Source of the DNA: Gammaproteobacteria bacterium
GTDB lineage: Bacteria > Pseudomonadota > Gammaproteobacteria > Pseudomonadales > Porticoccaceae
Reading direction: 5' to 3'
Length of the DNA stretch: 9,369 nucleotides
NCBI GenBank assembly: GCA_006227015.1
Contig: SBGI01000095.1
Span: forward strand, 1 to 9,369
Part shown: positions 1 to 7,146 of the stretch, piece after piece
Layout: the number at the start of each line of letters is the position of its first letter
Numbering within the stretch: position 1 is the stretch's first letter
Translations under genes and position numbers: made by a program
Notes under the pieces: model-generated
Told to the model about the DNA's origin: nothing
Databases searched by the model: none
What the model saw: the letters and a program-made list of their open reading frames with translations, nothing else

Positions 1-76
1 GGTGGGCCCAGCAGGACTTGAACCTGCGACCAAGCGATTATGAGTCGCCTGCTCTAACCAACTGAGCTATGGGCCC
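1..76 (-). tRNA. ileX: tRNA-Ile (CAU anticodon, lysidine type)
   Basis: The reverse strand folds as a full cloverleaf: a 7-bp acceptor stem GGGCCCA/TGGGCCC, D stem GCTC/GAGC, anticodon stem GGCGA/TCGCT (one G-T pair) and T stem GCAGG/CCTGC. The anticodon CAT is at 40-42 and the loop is CTCATAA. CAT would also fit tRNA-Met, but the anticodon arm and variable loop match E. coli tRNA-Ile2, not elongator or initiator Met. By family knowledge, TilS converts its C34 to lysidine so that it reads AUA. The discriminator A and CC of the CCA end are encoded at 1-3; the last A lies outside the window. It is downstream of rpoD on the same strand, as ileX is in E. coli. No clear separate promoter was found in 77-217, so read-through from rpoD is possible. 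Confidence 0.95.
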
Positions 77-182
77 TTTTAAACTTGCTTTTTGGACTAT
101 CGCTGTGTTGCACGGCTTCGCTTATTTGGTCACATACACTTTGTATGCTCCCTTATTCACTCATTGTGCGCCTTGCGCTAAG

Positions 183-209
183 CCAAAAATTCAGCGTTTA
201 ACTTTTTGG
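183..209 (-). terminator. A/T-rich hairpin just after rpoD, possible weak terminator
   Basis: CCAAAAA (183-189) and TTTTTGG (203-209) form a perfect 7-bp inverted repeat around a 13-base loop, starting 8 bases past the rpoD stop codon. On the minus strand the 3' arm itself is T-rich, but no further T run follows it. It may be a weak terminator or a 3'-end stability element between rpoD and the tRNA. Termination here is inference. Confidence 0.3.
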
Positions 210-217
210 TGCTTTTG

Positions 218-2083
218 TTACTCGTCAAGGAAGCTGCGCAGGTGGTCTGAGCGCGTAGGATGGCGCAGTTTTCTCAGGGCCTTGGCTTCGATCTGACGAA
301 TCCTTTCACGTGTAACATCAAACTGTTTGCCGACTTCTTCCAGCGTGTGATCGGTGTTCATGTCGATGCCAAAGCGCATGCGCAATACTTTGGCTTCACG
401 GGCCGTCAGGCCATTCAGTACATCGCGGGTGGCTTCGGTCAGGCTCTCGCTGGTGGCCGAATCTACCGGGGAGAGGATGTTGATGTCCTCAATGAAGTCT
501 CCCAGGTGGGAGTCTTCGTCATCGCCGATGGGGGTTTCCATGGAGATGGGTTCCTTGGCTATTTTCAGCACTTTGCGGATTTTGTCCTCCGGCATTTCCA
601 TACGTTCGCCCAGCTCTTCCGGGGTGGGCTCGCGACCCATTTCCTGGAGCATCTGCCGTGAGATGCGATTGAGTTTGTTGATGGTCTCAATCATGTGCAC
701 CGGGATACGGATGGTGCGCGCCTGATCCGCAATGGAGCGGGTAATAGCCTGGCGTATCCACCAAGTGGCGTAAGTCGAGAACTTGTAGCCGCGGCGGTAT
801 TCAAATTTGTCGACGGCCTTCATCAGGCCGATATTGCCTTCCTGAATGAGGTCGAGGAATTGCAGTCCGCGGTTGGTGTATTTCTTGGCAATGGAAATCA
901 CTAGTCGCAGGTTGGCTTCCACCATTTCCTTTTTGGCACGACGGGCTTTTGCTTCGCCGATCGACATGCGACGGTTGATGTCTTTGATCTGGCCCACTTG
1001 CAGGCCGGAGTTTTCTTCAATTTGTTTTAGACGGCGCTGGCTGCGCTGTATATCTGATTTAAGTTCGTCCAGAGCCTTGGCGTAAGGCGCTTTGGACTTC
1101 AGCAGGCTGGCGATCCATTTTTCGTCGGTTTCATGACCGGGGAAAGAGCGGATAAATTCGCCGCGTGGCATTTTTGCCTGGCGCACACAAAGAGTCATGA
1201 TGGCGCGCTCTTCATTGCGAATGGCGATCAGCGCATCGCGAACCACATCAGTCATGGGCTCAAACTGCCGGGGTGCCAGCTTCAGGTATTTGAAGTGCTC
1301 GCTGAGGGCGAGGACGGGTGCCGCGCTGTTTTTATGCCCCAGGCCATATTTGTTGATCGCTTTTTTGGCTTTCTGATTCAACGTGCGAAGGGTGTCGAAA
1401 CGCTCTTTGGCTTCTACCGGGTCCAGGCCTGATTCGTCCTCGGTGTCATCGCTGTCGTCGTCATCGTCATCATCGTCGTCGTCATCATCGTTGGCCTGAC
1501 GGGCTTTTTCCTCTTCCCGGCTCTTCGCAGCCTCGGCCTGGGCAAGGGCCGAAGGCACATGTTCCATGGGGTCGAGGTAGCCGATCAGTACATCGCTGAG
1601 TTTGCGCTGTTCGCTTTCAATAAGATCGTATTCAGAGAGAATATGGTCAACAGTGGTTGGCCACTCGGCCAGTGCTGCCATGAGTTCGCGCACGCCTTCT
1701 TCAATACGCTTGGCAATTTCAATTTCGCCTTCACGGGTCAGCAGTTCAACGGAGCCCATTTCCCGCATGTACATGCGCACAGGGTCAGTAGTGCGATGCT
1801 GTTCTGTTTCCACCGCAGCCAGTGCCGCGGCTGCTTCTGCAGCGGCAATCTCGTCAGTGGTGGAGTCTCCCGAGGTGATCAACAGTTGCTCGGCATCGGG
1901 TGCAGTCTCAAAGACACTGATACCCATGTCGTTGATCATTTGAATGATATCTTCGACCTGATCGGGATCAGAGATGTCTTCAGGGAGGTGGTCATTCACC
2001 TCGGCGTATGTCAGATAGCCCTGTTCGCGGCCTCTGGCAATCAATTCCTTGATGCGTGACTGTTGCTGTGCGTTACCACTCAT
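218..2083 (-). CDS. rpoD: RNA polymerase primary sigma factor RpoD (sigma70)
   Basis: This is the housekeeping sigma factor, which directs RNA polymerase to -10/-35 promoters. The protein has 621 residues (E. coli 613). Region 1.1 is at about 5-70 and region 1.2 at about 99-130. An acidic non-conserved region follows at about 135-370 and includes 12 consecutive Asp (199-210). Regions 2.1-2.4 lie at about 385-455, ending in the -10-reading stretch [18 protein letters not shown]. Region 3 follows. Region 4 is at about 555-620, with a helix-turn-helix [20 protein letters not shown] that reads the -35 element. I chose the ATG at 2083 (MSGNAQQQS), which aligns with family N-termini. The in-frame ATG at 2140 adds 19 unrelated residues and would lie upstream of a probable -10 box at 2126-2131. 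The ribosome binding site is weak. It is the last protein gene of the rpsU-dnaG-rpoD operon. Confidence 0.98.
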   Translation of the reverse strand: MSGNAQQQSRIKELIARGREQGYLTYAEVNDHLPEDISDPDQVEDIIQMINDMGISVFETAPDAEQLLITSGDSTTDEIAAAEAAAALAAVETEQHRTTDPVRMYMREMGSVELLTREGEIEIAKRIEEGVRELMAALAEWPTTVDHILSEYDLIESEQRKLSDVLIGYLDPMEHVPSALAQAEAAKSREEEKARQANDDDDDDDDDDDDSDDTEDESGLDPVEAKERFDTLRTLNQKAKKAINKYGLGHKNSAAPVLALSEHFKYLKLAPRQFEPMTDVVRDALIAIRNEERAIMTLCVRQAKMPRGEFIRSFPGHETDEKWIASLLKSKAPYAKALDELKSDIQRSQRRLKQIEENSGLQVGQIKDINRRMSIGEAKARRAKKEMVEANLRLVISIAKKYTNRGLQFLDLIQEGNIGLMKAVDKFEYRRGYKFSTYATWWIRQAITRSIADQARTIRIPVHMIETINKLNRISRQMLQEMGREPTPEELGERMEMPEDKIRKVLKIAKEPISMETPIGDDEDSHLGDFIEDINILSPVDSATSESLTEATRDVLNGLTAREAKVLRMRFGIDMNTDHTLEEVGKQFDVTRERIRQIEAKALRKLRHPTRSDHLRSFLDE

Positions 2084-2125
2084 ATACGATCTGCTGTTAT
2101 TTCGGGGGGTAAAATTAAGCGCCGG

Positions 2126-2131
2126 ATTATA
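2126..2131 (-). promoter_or_regulatory. Probable internal rpoD promoter (-10 box)
   Basis: The minus strand carries a perfect TATAAT followed by a GC-rich CCGGCGC, about 43 bases upstream of the rpoD ATG and inside the dnaG-rpoD gap. A CCGG flanks the TATAAT on each side. No good -35 hexamer is seen at 16-18 bases (AACACA at 17). Extra promoters that let rpoD be expressed apart from the upstream genes are known in E. coli. The call rests on the -10 box alone. Confidence 0.5.
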
Positions 2132-2194
2132 CCGGAACATGTGCGGCTTGTGTTACCTGTTTTGGCAAAAAGTGCCTTTGTGTTCTGTCTGCGG

Positions 2195-4138
2195 CTATTG
2201 CACCCTTGGTTTGCCAAGTATCTGATTAAATAACTCTTTTGTCTCTTCAGTACGCTGTTCGCCCGAGAGCTTGAGCCATGCGTTATTGAGGTGTTTCAAG
2301 TCGTGCTCATCGACGGCCTGTTTGTCAGCCAGGTGGCGGAAAAGTTCAGCGGGCGCAAGCTGCGCCAGTGTTTTTCTCAGCAACCGATCCTGGCTATCGA
2401 TAAATTCCTGTTTATTGTCCCGCTCACTGTTTGCCACGGGTCGTAAGAGGTCCGTAGCTGCAATTTTGGCAAGACTTTCTGCCTGGCTGGCACTGTGCAC
2501 ACCGCGCCAGTACCCAAGTATATGATTGAGGCTGTAGGAGGGGTTTTCAAGGAGCAGCTCCACCAGCGGCAAAAGTATTTCGACACCTTCCTCATCGAGT
2601 TTTTGCAGTGTTTCCAGGCTGGCGCAGTGTGCAATCAACTCCGGGTGATTGGCCAGCAGGGCAATCATGGTATATGACGGCGACATTTTGACCCGCTTGC
2701 TCACTGCAGCCTGTGCCCGGGAGTGGGGTTGAGGGAAGTCGATATCCCCGGGAGGGGTGCGATCCAGATAATCCGGATAGTCTTCGTAACCCTTGTCTTC
2801 CGGGTATTCCGGACTGTTTTCACGGTCCGGAGATGGTGTTTCAGGGGTAATCAGGCTGCTCAGTGTTTCTGTGTCCAGTCCGGTTTTCTCCGACAGCGTT
2901 TTCAGCATCAGGGCTTTAAACACACCTTGGGGTATTCGGTTGATCAGCGGCGCGGCCAGCTTGCTGAGGCGCGCCCGGCCATCCATGGATGAAAGATCAA
3001 GCCCCTCCGACAGGGATTCGAAAAGATATTGTGATAACGGGGTGGCAGATTCTATCAGGGATAAAAACTTCTCCTTGCCAATTTCGCGTACCAGTGTATC
3101 CGGGTCTTCGCCTTCCGGAAGAAACAGGAAGCGGGCAGAACGACCATCAACCATGACGGGCAGAGCTGTTTCCAGTGCACGGTGAGCAGCATTGCGGCCT
3201 GCCGCATCGCCGTCGAAACAAAATACAACGGCTGATGTATGGCGGAAGAGTTTTTCGAGGTGATCAGCGGTTACTGCCGTTCCCAGAGTCGCCACGGCAT
3301 TGTGGATGCCGCTCTGAGAGAGGGCAACCACATCCATATAACCTTCGACGACCAGCAGGCTTGGGGCCTCGCGCATTTGCTGGTTGGCCTCGTAGAGCCC
3401 GTAGAGTTCGCGCCCTTTGTGAAACAGAGGGGTTTCCGGAGAATTCAGGTATTTGGGTTTGTCGTCGCCCAGTACCCGTCCTCCAAAACCGATGGTGCGG
3501 CCCCGCAGATCGCGGATGGGAAACATGATCCGGTTGCGGAAGCGGTCATAGAGCTTGCCCTCTTCCTGCCTGTCGATCAGCAAACCGGTGTCTTTCAGCT
3601 GTTGAATGGCCAGATCTGACTGGCCAAGTGTCTGCAAAAGATTGTCCCAACCGGGGGGGGCAAAGCCGATACCAAAGGTTCTTGCTACTTCGCCGCTCAG
3701 GCCACGGCTTTTCAGGTAATCAACAGCGGTTTTGGCATCCGGATGCTGGCGCAGACAGGTTCTGTAGTAACGATCCGCTTTTTCAGCCAGGGCATAAAGG
3801 CCTTTGCGGTGCTCCGTGGCGGCGTCGTTATGGCCGGCCTCTCTGGGGACTTCCAGACCTGCGTGTCTGGCGAGTATTTCAACGGCTTCCGGGAAGGCTG
3901 TTGAATCATAGTCCATCACAAAGCCGATAGCGTTTCCGCCGGCGCCACAACCGAAGCAATAGTAGAACTGCTTCTCCTGGCTCACCGTGAAGGAGGGGGT
4001 TTTTTCGTCGTGGAACGGGCACCGTGCAGAGTGGTTTTTGCCCGATTTCCTCAGGTCAATGCGGCTGCCGACAATATCGACAATATCTACCCGGTCCAGC
4101 AGGTCGTCGATAAAGCTTTGTGGAATTTTGCCGGCCAT
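2195..4138 (-). CDS. dnaG: DNA primase DnaG
   Basis: DnaG makes the RNA primers for chromosome replication at the fork, together with the DnaB helicase. The protein has 647 residues (E. coli 581). The N-terminal zinc-binding domain has Cys40, His43, Cys61 and Cys64. The RNA polymerase core carries conserved basic residues including Lys229 and Lys241. The TOPRIM metal site is intact: Glu265 in VEGYMD, Asp309 and Asp311 in DGDAAG, and Asp345/Asp347 in EDPDTL. These match E. coli numbering. Extra length comes mainly from a proline/acidic linker at about 431-485, which joins the core to a C-terminal DnaB-binding domain (about 486-647). The ATG start is preceded by only a weak GGGA. It lies 125 bases after the YqeY-type gene and 111 bases before rpoD. 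An 8-base G run (3653-3660) encodes part of Ala-Pro-Pro-Gly (160-163). Confidence 0.98.
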   Translation of the reverse strand: MAGKIPQSFIDDLLDRVDIVDIVGSRIDLRKSGKNHSARCPFHDEKTPSFTVSQEKQFYYCFGCGAGGNAIGFVMDYDSTAFPEAVEILARHAGLEVPREAGHNDAATEHRKGLYALAEKADRYYRTCLRQHPDAKTAVDYLKSRGLSGEVARTFGIGFAPPGWDNLLQTLGQSDLAIQQLKDTGLLIDRQEEGKLYDRFRNRIMFPIRDLRGRTIGFGGRVLGDDKPKYLNSPETPLFHKGRELYGLYEANQQMREAPSLLVVEGYMDVVALSQSGIHNAVATLGTAVTADHLEKLFRHTSAVVFCFDGDAAGRNAAHRALETALPVMVDGRSARFLFLPEGEDPDTLVREIGKEKFLSLIESATPLSQYLFESLSEGLDLSSMDGRARLSKLAAPLINRIPQGVFKALMLKTLSEKTGLDTETLSSLITPETPSPDRENSPEYPEDKGYEDYPDYLDRTPPGDIDFPQPHSRAQAAVSKRVKMSPSYTMIALLANHPELIAHCASLETLQKLDEEGVEILLPLVELLLENPSYSLNHILGYWRGVHSASQAESLAKIAATDLLRPVANSERDNKQEFIDSQDRLLRKTLAQLAPAELFRHLADKQAVDEHDLKHLNNAWLKLSGEQRTEETKELFNQILGKPRVQ

Positions 4139-4172
4139 TCATTCCCAGAAAAATGATGGTGAAACGGAAGTT

Positions 4173-4214
4173 ACCGGCCTCAGTTCCTCTCCTGAAAGAG
4201 ATATTTTGGCCGGT
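4173..4214 (-). promoter_or_regulatory. Stem-loop in the dnaG leader
   Basis: ACCGGCC (4173-4179) and GGCCGGT (4208-4214) form a perfect 7-bp inverted repeat. Inside it CTCT/AGAG (4187-4190 and 4197-4200) can form a second short stem. No T run follows on the minus strand, so it does not look like an intrinsic terminator. It may be an RNA structure in the yqeY-dnaG spacer that affects mRNA processing or translation of dnaG. Function is inference. Confidence 0.35.
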
Positions 4215-4263
4215 TGAGCAAGTGACAGCTTAACCAGTAAGGGGTGGTTGATCTAGCCCGGTG

Positions 4264-4713
4264 CTACCCCAGTTTTGTTTTTACCATGCCACTGACAGCG
4301 CCGACATCCGCACGCCCCTGAATTTTGGGTTTCAGCAGTCCCATCACCTTACCCATGTCGCGCATGGACTCGGCACCGCTTTCCTGAATGGCGGCATCAA
4401 TCATGGCGGTCAATTCACTCTCGCTGAGGGCTTCCGGCAGAAAACCCTGTATCACGTCAATTTCCGCCTGCTCCTTGTCAGCCAGCTCCTGGCGTCCGGC
4501 ATCCTGGAATTGATTGATGGAATCCCGGCGCTGTTTGACCATTTTGTCGAGCACTGCAAGTACCCGGGCATCATCCACTTCAATGCGTTCATCCACCTCA
4601 ATACGCTTGATTTCCGCCTGAATCAGGCGAATCGCGCCGAGGCGTTCCTTCTCTTTGGCGCGCATGGCGTCTTTCATGGCTTCGGTGATCTGTGCTTTCA
4701 GGGTGTCGCTCAT
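4264..4713 (-). CDS. yqeY: GatB/YqeY domain protein
   Basis: This 149-residue protein belongs to the GatB/YqeY family, related to the C-terminal tRNA-interacting domain of the GatB amidotransferase subunit. It is nearly all helical by composition. Family-typical segments are the N-terminal MSDTLKAQITEAMKDAMRAK, the LGAIRLIQAEIKRIE stretch, and the C-terminal MGKVMGLLKPKIQGRADVG. The length of about 150 fits stand-alone members, whose exact role is not established. A strong Shine-Dalgarno (GAGGAAA) lies 7-8 bases before the ATG, just after the T run of the upstream hairpin. It sits between rpsU and dnaG, as in Pseudomonas and unlike E. coli, where rpsU and dnaG are adjacent. Confidence 0.93.
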   Translation of the reverse strand: MSDTLKAQITEAMKDAMRAKEKERLGAIRLIQAEIKRIEVDERIEVDDARVLAVLDKMVKQRRDSINQFQDAGRQELADKEQAEIDVIQGFLPEALSESELTAMIDAAIQESGAESMRDMGKVMGLLKPKIQGRADVGAVSGMVKTKLG

Positions 4714-4731
4714 GGGAATTTCCTCAAACGC

Positions 4732-4756
4732 AAAAAGCGCCGACGTGGCGGCGCTT
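4732..4756 (-). terminator. Intrinsic terminator/attenuator between rpsU and yqeY
   Basis: On the minus strand AAGCGCCG and CGGCGCTT form a perfect 8-bp GC-rich stem around a 6-base loop (CCACGT), running straight into TTTTT. It lies about 34 bases after the rpsU stop and only 18 bases before the next start codon. A leaky terminator after rpsU (T1) is known in the E. coli macromolecular synthesis operon. There it keeps S21 expression far above DnaG. The position and form here suggest the same role. Confidence 0.85.
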
Positions 4757-4789
4757 GATGGATAGAATTTACAGACTGACTAACAGGTA

Positions 4790-5005
4790 TTAGTACAGGC
4801 GAGTAAATTTCCGGGTTTCGCGTGATTGCTTTTTGGCGTGACGCTTCACGGCAGCCGCAGCTTTACGCTTGCGCTCCCAAGTGGGTTTTTCATAAAACTC
4901 ACGACGGCGAACTTCAGCCAGTACACCGGCTTTTTCACATGAACGCTTGAAGCGACGCAGAGCCACATCGAAAGGCTCGTTTTCTTTAACGCGAACGTAA
5001 GGCAT
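4790..5005 (-). CDS. rpsU: 30S ribosomal protein S21
   Basis: S21 is a small basic protein of the 30S subunit, near the anti-Shine-Dalgarno end of 16S rRNA, and is involved in initiation on natural mRNAs. The product is 71 residues, exactly the usual gammaproteobacterial length. It begins [20 protein letters not shown] and has a very basic C-terminal half ([17 protein letters not shown]). I chose the ATG at 5005 because it matches the universal N-terminus and has GAGGA a few bases upstream. The in-frame ATG at 5068 would add 21 unrelated residues and falls at the predicted transcription start. It is the first gene of the operon, behind a GC-discriminator promoter. A probable attenuator follows, consistent with much higher expression than dnaG or rpoD. 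Confidence 0.98.
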   Translation of the reverse strand: MPYVRVKENEPFDVALRRFKRSCEKAGVLAEVRRREFYEKPTWERKRKAAAAVKRHAKKQSRETRKFTRLY

Positions 5006-5076
5006 GTATCCTCGATCCTGTTGTATGCAATTAGTTTTCTGTACCGTGATATTCGATACGATCTTCAAGGGCGCGT

Positions 5077-5105
5077 ATTCTATACGTATCCAGATGTGGT
5101 TGCAA
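5077..5105 (-). promoter_or_regulatory. Sigma70 promoter of the rpsU operon
   Basis: The minus strand reads TTGCAA (5100-5105), a 17-base spacer, then TAGAAT (5077-5082), followed by the GC-rich discriminator ACGCGCCC. The predicted start is near 5070, giving a leader of about 65 bases. GC-rich discriminators are typical of ribosomal promoters under ppGpp/DksA stringent control, which would fit here. The -35 overlaps the left arm of the inverted repeat at 5094-5142. Confidence 0.75.
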
Positions 5106-5142
5106 AACTTTTATAGCCTGCTTGAGTCTAGGCTAACCACAT
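5094..5142. repeat. Nested inverted repeat in the rpsU/tsaD divergent spacer
   Basis: ATGTGGTT (5094-5101) and AACCACAT (5135-5142) are a perfect 8-bp inverted repeat. Inside it TAGCCT (5114-5119) and AGGCTA (5130-5135) form a perfect 6-bp repeat. The left outer arm overlaps the -35 of the rpsU promoter. The right arm lies about 70 bases before the tsaD start. It could be an operator or a cruciform. No protein is known to bind it. Confidence 0.55.
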
Positions 5143-5163
5143 GAATTTGAGGCGTTTTTACCG

Positions 5164-5169
5164 TATCAT
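5164..5169 (+). promoter_or_regulatory. Possible -10 box for tsaD
   Basis: TATCAT (5 of 6 to TATAAT) is followed by a GC-rich TCGCCC, 41 bases before the GTG start of tsaD. The hexamer 17 bases upstream (ATGAAT) is a poor -35. This is the best sigma70-like candidate I see on the plus strand in the spacer, and it is weak. Confidence 0.3.
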
Positions 5170-5210
5170 TCGCCCTTTTCACCCTTCCTCTAAGCATAGG
5201 CCAGAATCGA

Positions 5211-6248
5211 GTGCGCGTACTGGGTATTGAAACCTCCTGCGATGAAACCGGTGTTGCCGTGTATGACAGCGACCGTGGCCTTCTGGGTCATGCTCTCTAC
5301 AGCCAGGTGGCGGTACATGCGGAATACGGTGGTGTGGTGCCGGAACTGGCCTCCCGGGATCACGTACGCAAGTTGCTGCCCCTGATTACCCAGGTTCTCG
5401 ACGAACAGAAATTGACCCCACAGGATATTGATGGTGTGGCTTTCACGTCGGGCCCGGGACTGATCGGTGCCTTGATGGTGGGAGCCAGCGTCGGCCGTTC
5501 TCTGGCCTACGCCTGGAATGTCCCCGCCATTGGCGTTCATCATATGGAAGGTCACCTGTTGGCACCCATGCTGGAAGCAGATCCCCCGGAATTTCCGTTT
5601 GTTGCCCTGCTGGTTTCCGGTGGTCACACACAGTTAATCGCCGTCCAGGGTATTGGTGAGTATGAAATTCTCGGCGAATCTGTGGATGATGCGGCCGGGG
5701 AGGCCTTTGATAAAGCGGCCAAAATGCTTGATCTGGATTACCCCGGAGGCCCGGAAATAGCCAGATTGGCAGAGCGCGGTGATCCACAGCGGTTTAAGTT
5801 TCCCCGCCCCATGACGGACAGGCCGGGACTCGATTTCAGCTTTTCTGGCCTGAAAACCTATACCCTGAATACCATTGCAGAGCACCGCGGTGACGATGTG
5901 CTGCCGGATGATCAAACCATGGCCGATATTGCCTGGGCATTCCAGGAGGCGGTCGTCGATACGTTGTCTATCAAGTGTCGTCGCGCCTTGGAGCAGACAG
6001 GTTTGAAAACATTGATTATTGCCGGCGGGGTTTCGGCCAATAGCCGCTTGCGGGAAAAGCTTTCTGTCAGTCTTGCCAAGGTTGGCGGCGAGGTTTTTTA
6101 TGCCCGGCATGAGTTCTGTACGGACAACGGCGCCATGATCGCCTACGCGGGTTGTCGGCGTTTGATGGCGGGGCAGAGTGAGGGTTTGTCCATTCGCGCC
6201 TTGCCCCGCTGGTCCATGGATACCCTGCCACCCCTCCCGGAGCTATAG
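5211..6248 (+). CDS. tsaD: tRNA N6-adenosine threonylcarbamoyltransferase TsaD
   Basis: TsaD transfers the threonylcarbamoyl group from TC-AMP to A37 of ANN-decoding tRNAs (t6A), working with TsaB and TsaE. The product has 345 residues, the normal length. It shows the N-terminal [15 protein letters not shown] signature of the ASKHA fold, the metal-binding HHMEGH motif (His111 and His115), the LVSGGHT loop at about 134-140, DFSFSGLKT at about 208-216, [13 protein letters not shown] at about 269-281, and Asp305 in [12 protein letters not shown]. The start is GTG, fixed by the conserved N-terminus; the upstream Shine-Dalgarno (TAGG) is weak. It diverges from rpsU, as in E. coli and Pseudomonas. 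folB starts 5 bases after its stop, so the two are probably co-transcribed. Its substrates include the tRNA-Ile2 type encoded at the left end. Confidence 0.98.
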   Translation: MRVLGIETSCDETGVAVYDSDRGLLGHALYSQVAVHAEYGGVVPELASRDHVRKLLPLITQVLDEQKLTPQDIDGVAFTSGPGLIGALMVGASVGRSLAYAWNVPAIGVHHMEGHLLAPMLEADPPEFPFVALLVSGGHTQLIAVQGIGEYEILGESVDDAAGEAFDKAAKMLDLDYPGGPEIARLAERGDPQRFKFPRPMTDRPGLDFSFSGLKTYTLNTIAEHRGDDVLPDDQTMADIAWAFQEAVVDTLSIKCRRALEQTGLKTLIIAGGVSANSRLREKLSVSLAKVGGEVFYARHEFCTDNGAMIAYAGCRRLMAGQSEGLSIRALPRWSMDTLPPLPEL

Positions 6249-6253
6249 CAACG

Positions 6254-6610
6254 ATGGATATTGTCTACATTCGCGATTTACGCATCGATACCATCATCGG
6301 CATTTTTGATTGGGAAAGAGAGGTTCGCCAGGTGGTGAGCCTTGATCTGGAAATGGCCACCGATATCCGTAGAGCAGCGGCCAGCGACAATATACAGGAC
6401 GCCCTCGACTACAAGGCCGTGGCAGATCGCCTGCAGGCCTTTATTGGTGGCAGTCAGTTTCTACTGGTTGAAGCCATGGCCGAGCAGGTGGCGGCGCTGA
6501 TCATGAAGGAATTTCAGGTGCCCTGGTTGCGCTTGCGAATTGGTAAGCCGGCGGCCATCCCCCAGGCAGAAGACGTGGGTGTTGTGATTGAGCGGGGAGA
6601 GCGTGCCTGA
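6254..6610 (+). CDS. folB: Dihydroneopterin aldolase FolB
   Basis: FolB converts 7,8-dihydroneopterin to 6-hydroxymethyl-7,8-dihydropterin and glycolaldehyde in folate synthesis. The product is 118 residues, the usual size. It has the family start with IIGIFDWEREVRQ (Glu21), the LDYKAVADRL segment (51-60), LVEAMAEQVA (71-80), and the catalytic lysine in RIGKPAAIPQAEDVGV (Lys98). Numbering matches E. coli FolB. The start ATG lies 5 bases after the tsaD stop; GGAG in the end of tsaD (6239-6242) is a rather distant ribosome binding site. Its stop TGA shares one base with the folK ATG, suggesting translational coupling with the next enzyme of the pathway. Confidence 0.96.
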   Translation: MDIVYIRDLRIDTIIGIFDWEREVRQVVSLDLEMATDIRRAAASDNIQDALDYKAVADRLQAFIGGSQFLLVEAMAEQVAALIMKEFQVPWLRLRIGKPAAIPQAEDVGVVIERGERA

Positions 6611-7146
6611 TGGCTCGAGTCTACCTGGGACTGGGCAGTAATACCGACCGTGAGCGCTATATTTGCGCCGCGCTGGATGCGCTGGCAGGCCAGTTTGGCG
6701 AGTTGCAGTTGTCTTCAGTTTATGAAAGTGAGGCTGTGGGTTTTGAGGGCGATGCGTTCCTGAACCTGGTTGTGGGCGTTGAGACATCCATGTCGGTAGG
6801 CGAGCTGTCCCGCTATTTGAAGGCACTTGAAAATCAGCATGGGCGGCAACGCAATTGCCCGCGCTACAGTGGACGCACCCTCGATATTGATATTCTGACC
6901 TATGATAGATGTGTCGGGCTTGTGGATGGGGTTGTCCTGCCTCGTGGCGAAATTCTTTTTAATGCCTTTGTATTATGGCCGATGGCAGAGATTGCCCCCG
7001 ATGAACTGCACCCGCAAGTGGGTCTCAGTTATGGTGACTTGTGGCGTAACTATGAACGCAGCCGCCAGGTGTTGTGTCCGGTGTCTTTTGTCTGGCGGGG
7101 TTCAGAACTGACACACTTTCCAATCAGGCTTGCTGAGGGGTTATGA
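6610..7146 (+). CDS. folK: 2-amino-4-hydroxy-6-hydroxymethyldihydropteridine pyrophosphokinase FolK
   Basis: FolK moves pyrophosphate from ATP to 6-hydroxymethyl-7,8-dihydropterin, the product of FolB, giving the substrate of dihydropteroate synthase. Visible motifs are the N-terminal VYLGLGSN (4-11), the pterin-binding DAFLNLVV (48-55), the magnesium-binding RTLDIDIL with Asp92 and Asp94, and FVLWPMAEIAP near 135-145. At 178 residues it is somewhat longer than E. coli FolK (159). The extra residues are at the C-terminus, after GDLWRNYERSRQ, and match nothing I recognise. The ATG overlaps the folB stop (TGATG) and is preceded by GGGGAGAG. The final TGA is directly followed by the ATG of the dehydrogenase gene. 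Confidence 0.96.
   Translation: MARVYLGLGSNTDRERYICAALDALAGQFGELQLSSVYESEAVGFEGDAFLNLVVGVETSMSVGELSRYLKALENQHGRQRNCPRYSGRTLDIDILTYDRCVGLVDGVVLPRGEILFNAFVLWPMAEIAPDELHPQVGLSYGDLWRNYERSRQVLCPVSFVWRGSELTHFPIRLAEGL

Noticed and set aside
1..76. Reading the CAT-anticodon tRNA as methionine tRNA
   Set aside because: The anticodon arm and variable loop match the tRNA-Ile2 type, and its position after rpoD matches E. coli ileX.
133..147. Inverted repeat CATACA-CTT-TGTATG between rpoD and the tRNA
   Set aside because: A/T-rich 6-bp stem without a T run; too weak to call a terminator or operator.
69..296. Small open frame on the plus strand overlapping the tRNA and rpoD end
   Set aside because: It starts inside the tRNA, has no ribosome binding site and no recognisable protein features.
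1559..2059. Long open frames antisense to rpoD, dnaG and tsaD
   Set aside because: Shadows of strongly conserved genes on the other strand; no ribosome binding sites or family motifs.
2084..2140. In-frame N-terminal extension of RpoD by 19 residues from the ATG at 2140
   Set aside because: The extension has no family similarity and spans a likely -10 box; the ATG at 2083 gives the conserved N-terminus.
2524..2551. Possible sigma32 promoter for rpoD within the dnaG coding region (CTTGAAA, 13 bases, CCTCAATC)
   Set aside because: The -35 is perfect but the -10 matches poorly, and the bases are fully explained as coding sequence. Known in E. coli at a similar place, so it deserves a transcript map rather than a call.
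5006..5068. N-terminal extension of S21 from the ATG at 5068
   Set aside because: S21 is conserved at 71 residues starting MPYVRV, and 5068 falls at the predicted transcription start.
5006..5210. LexA (SOS) box upstream of the rpsU operon, as in E. coli
   Set aside because: No CTGT-N8-ACAG pattern is present in the spacer.
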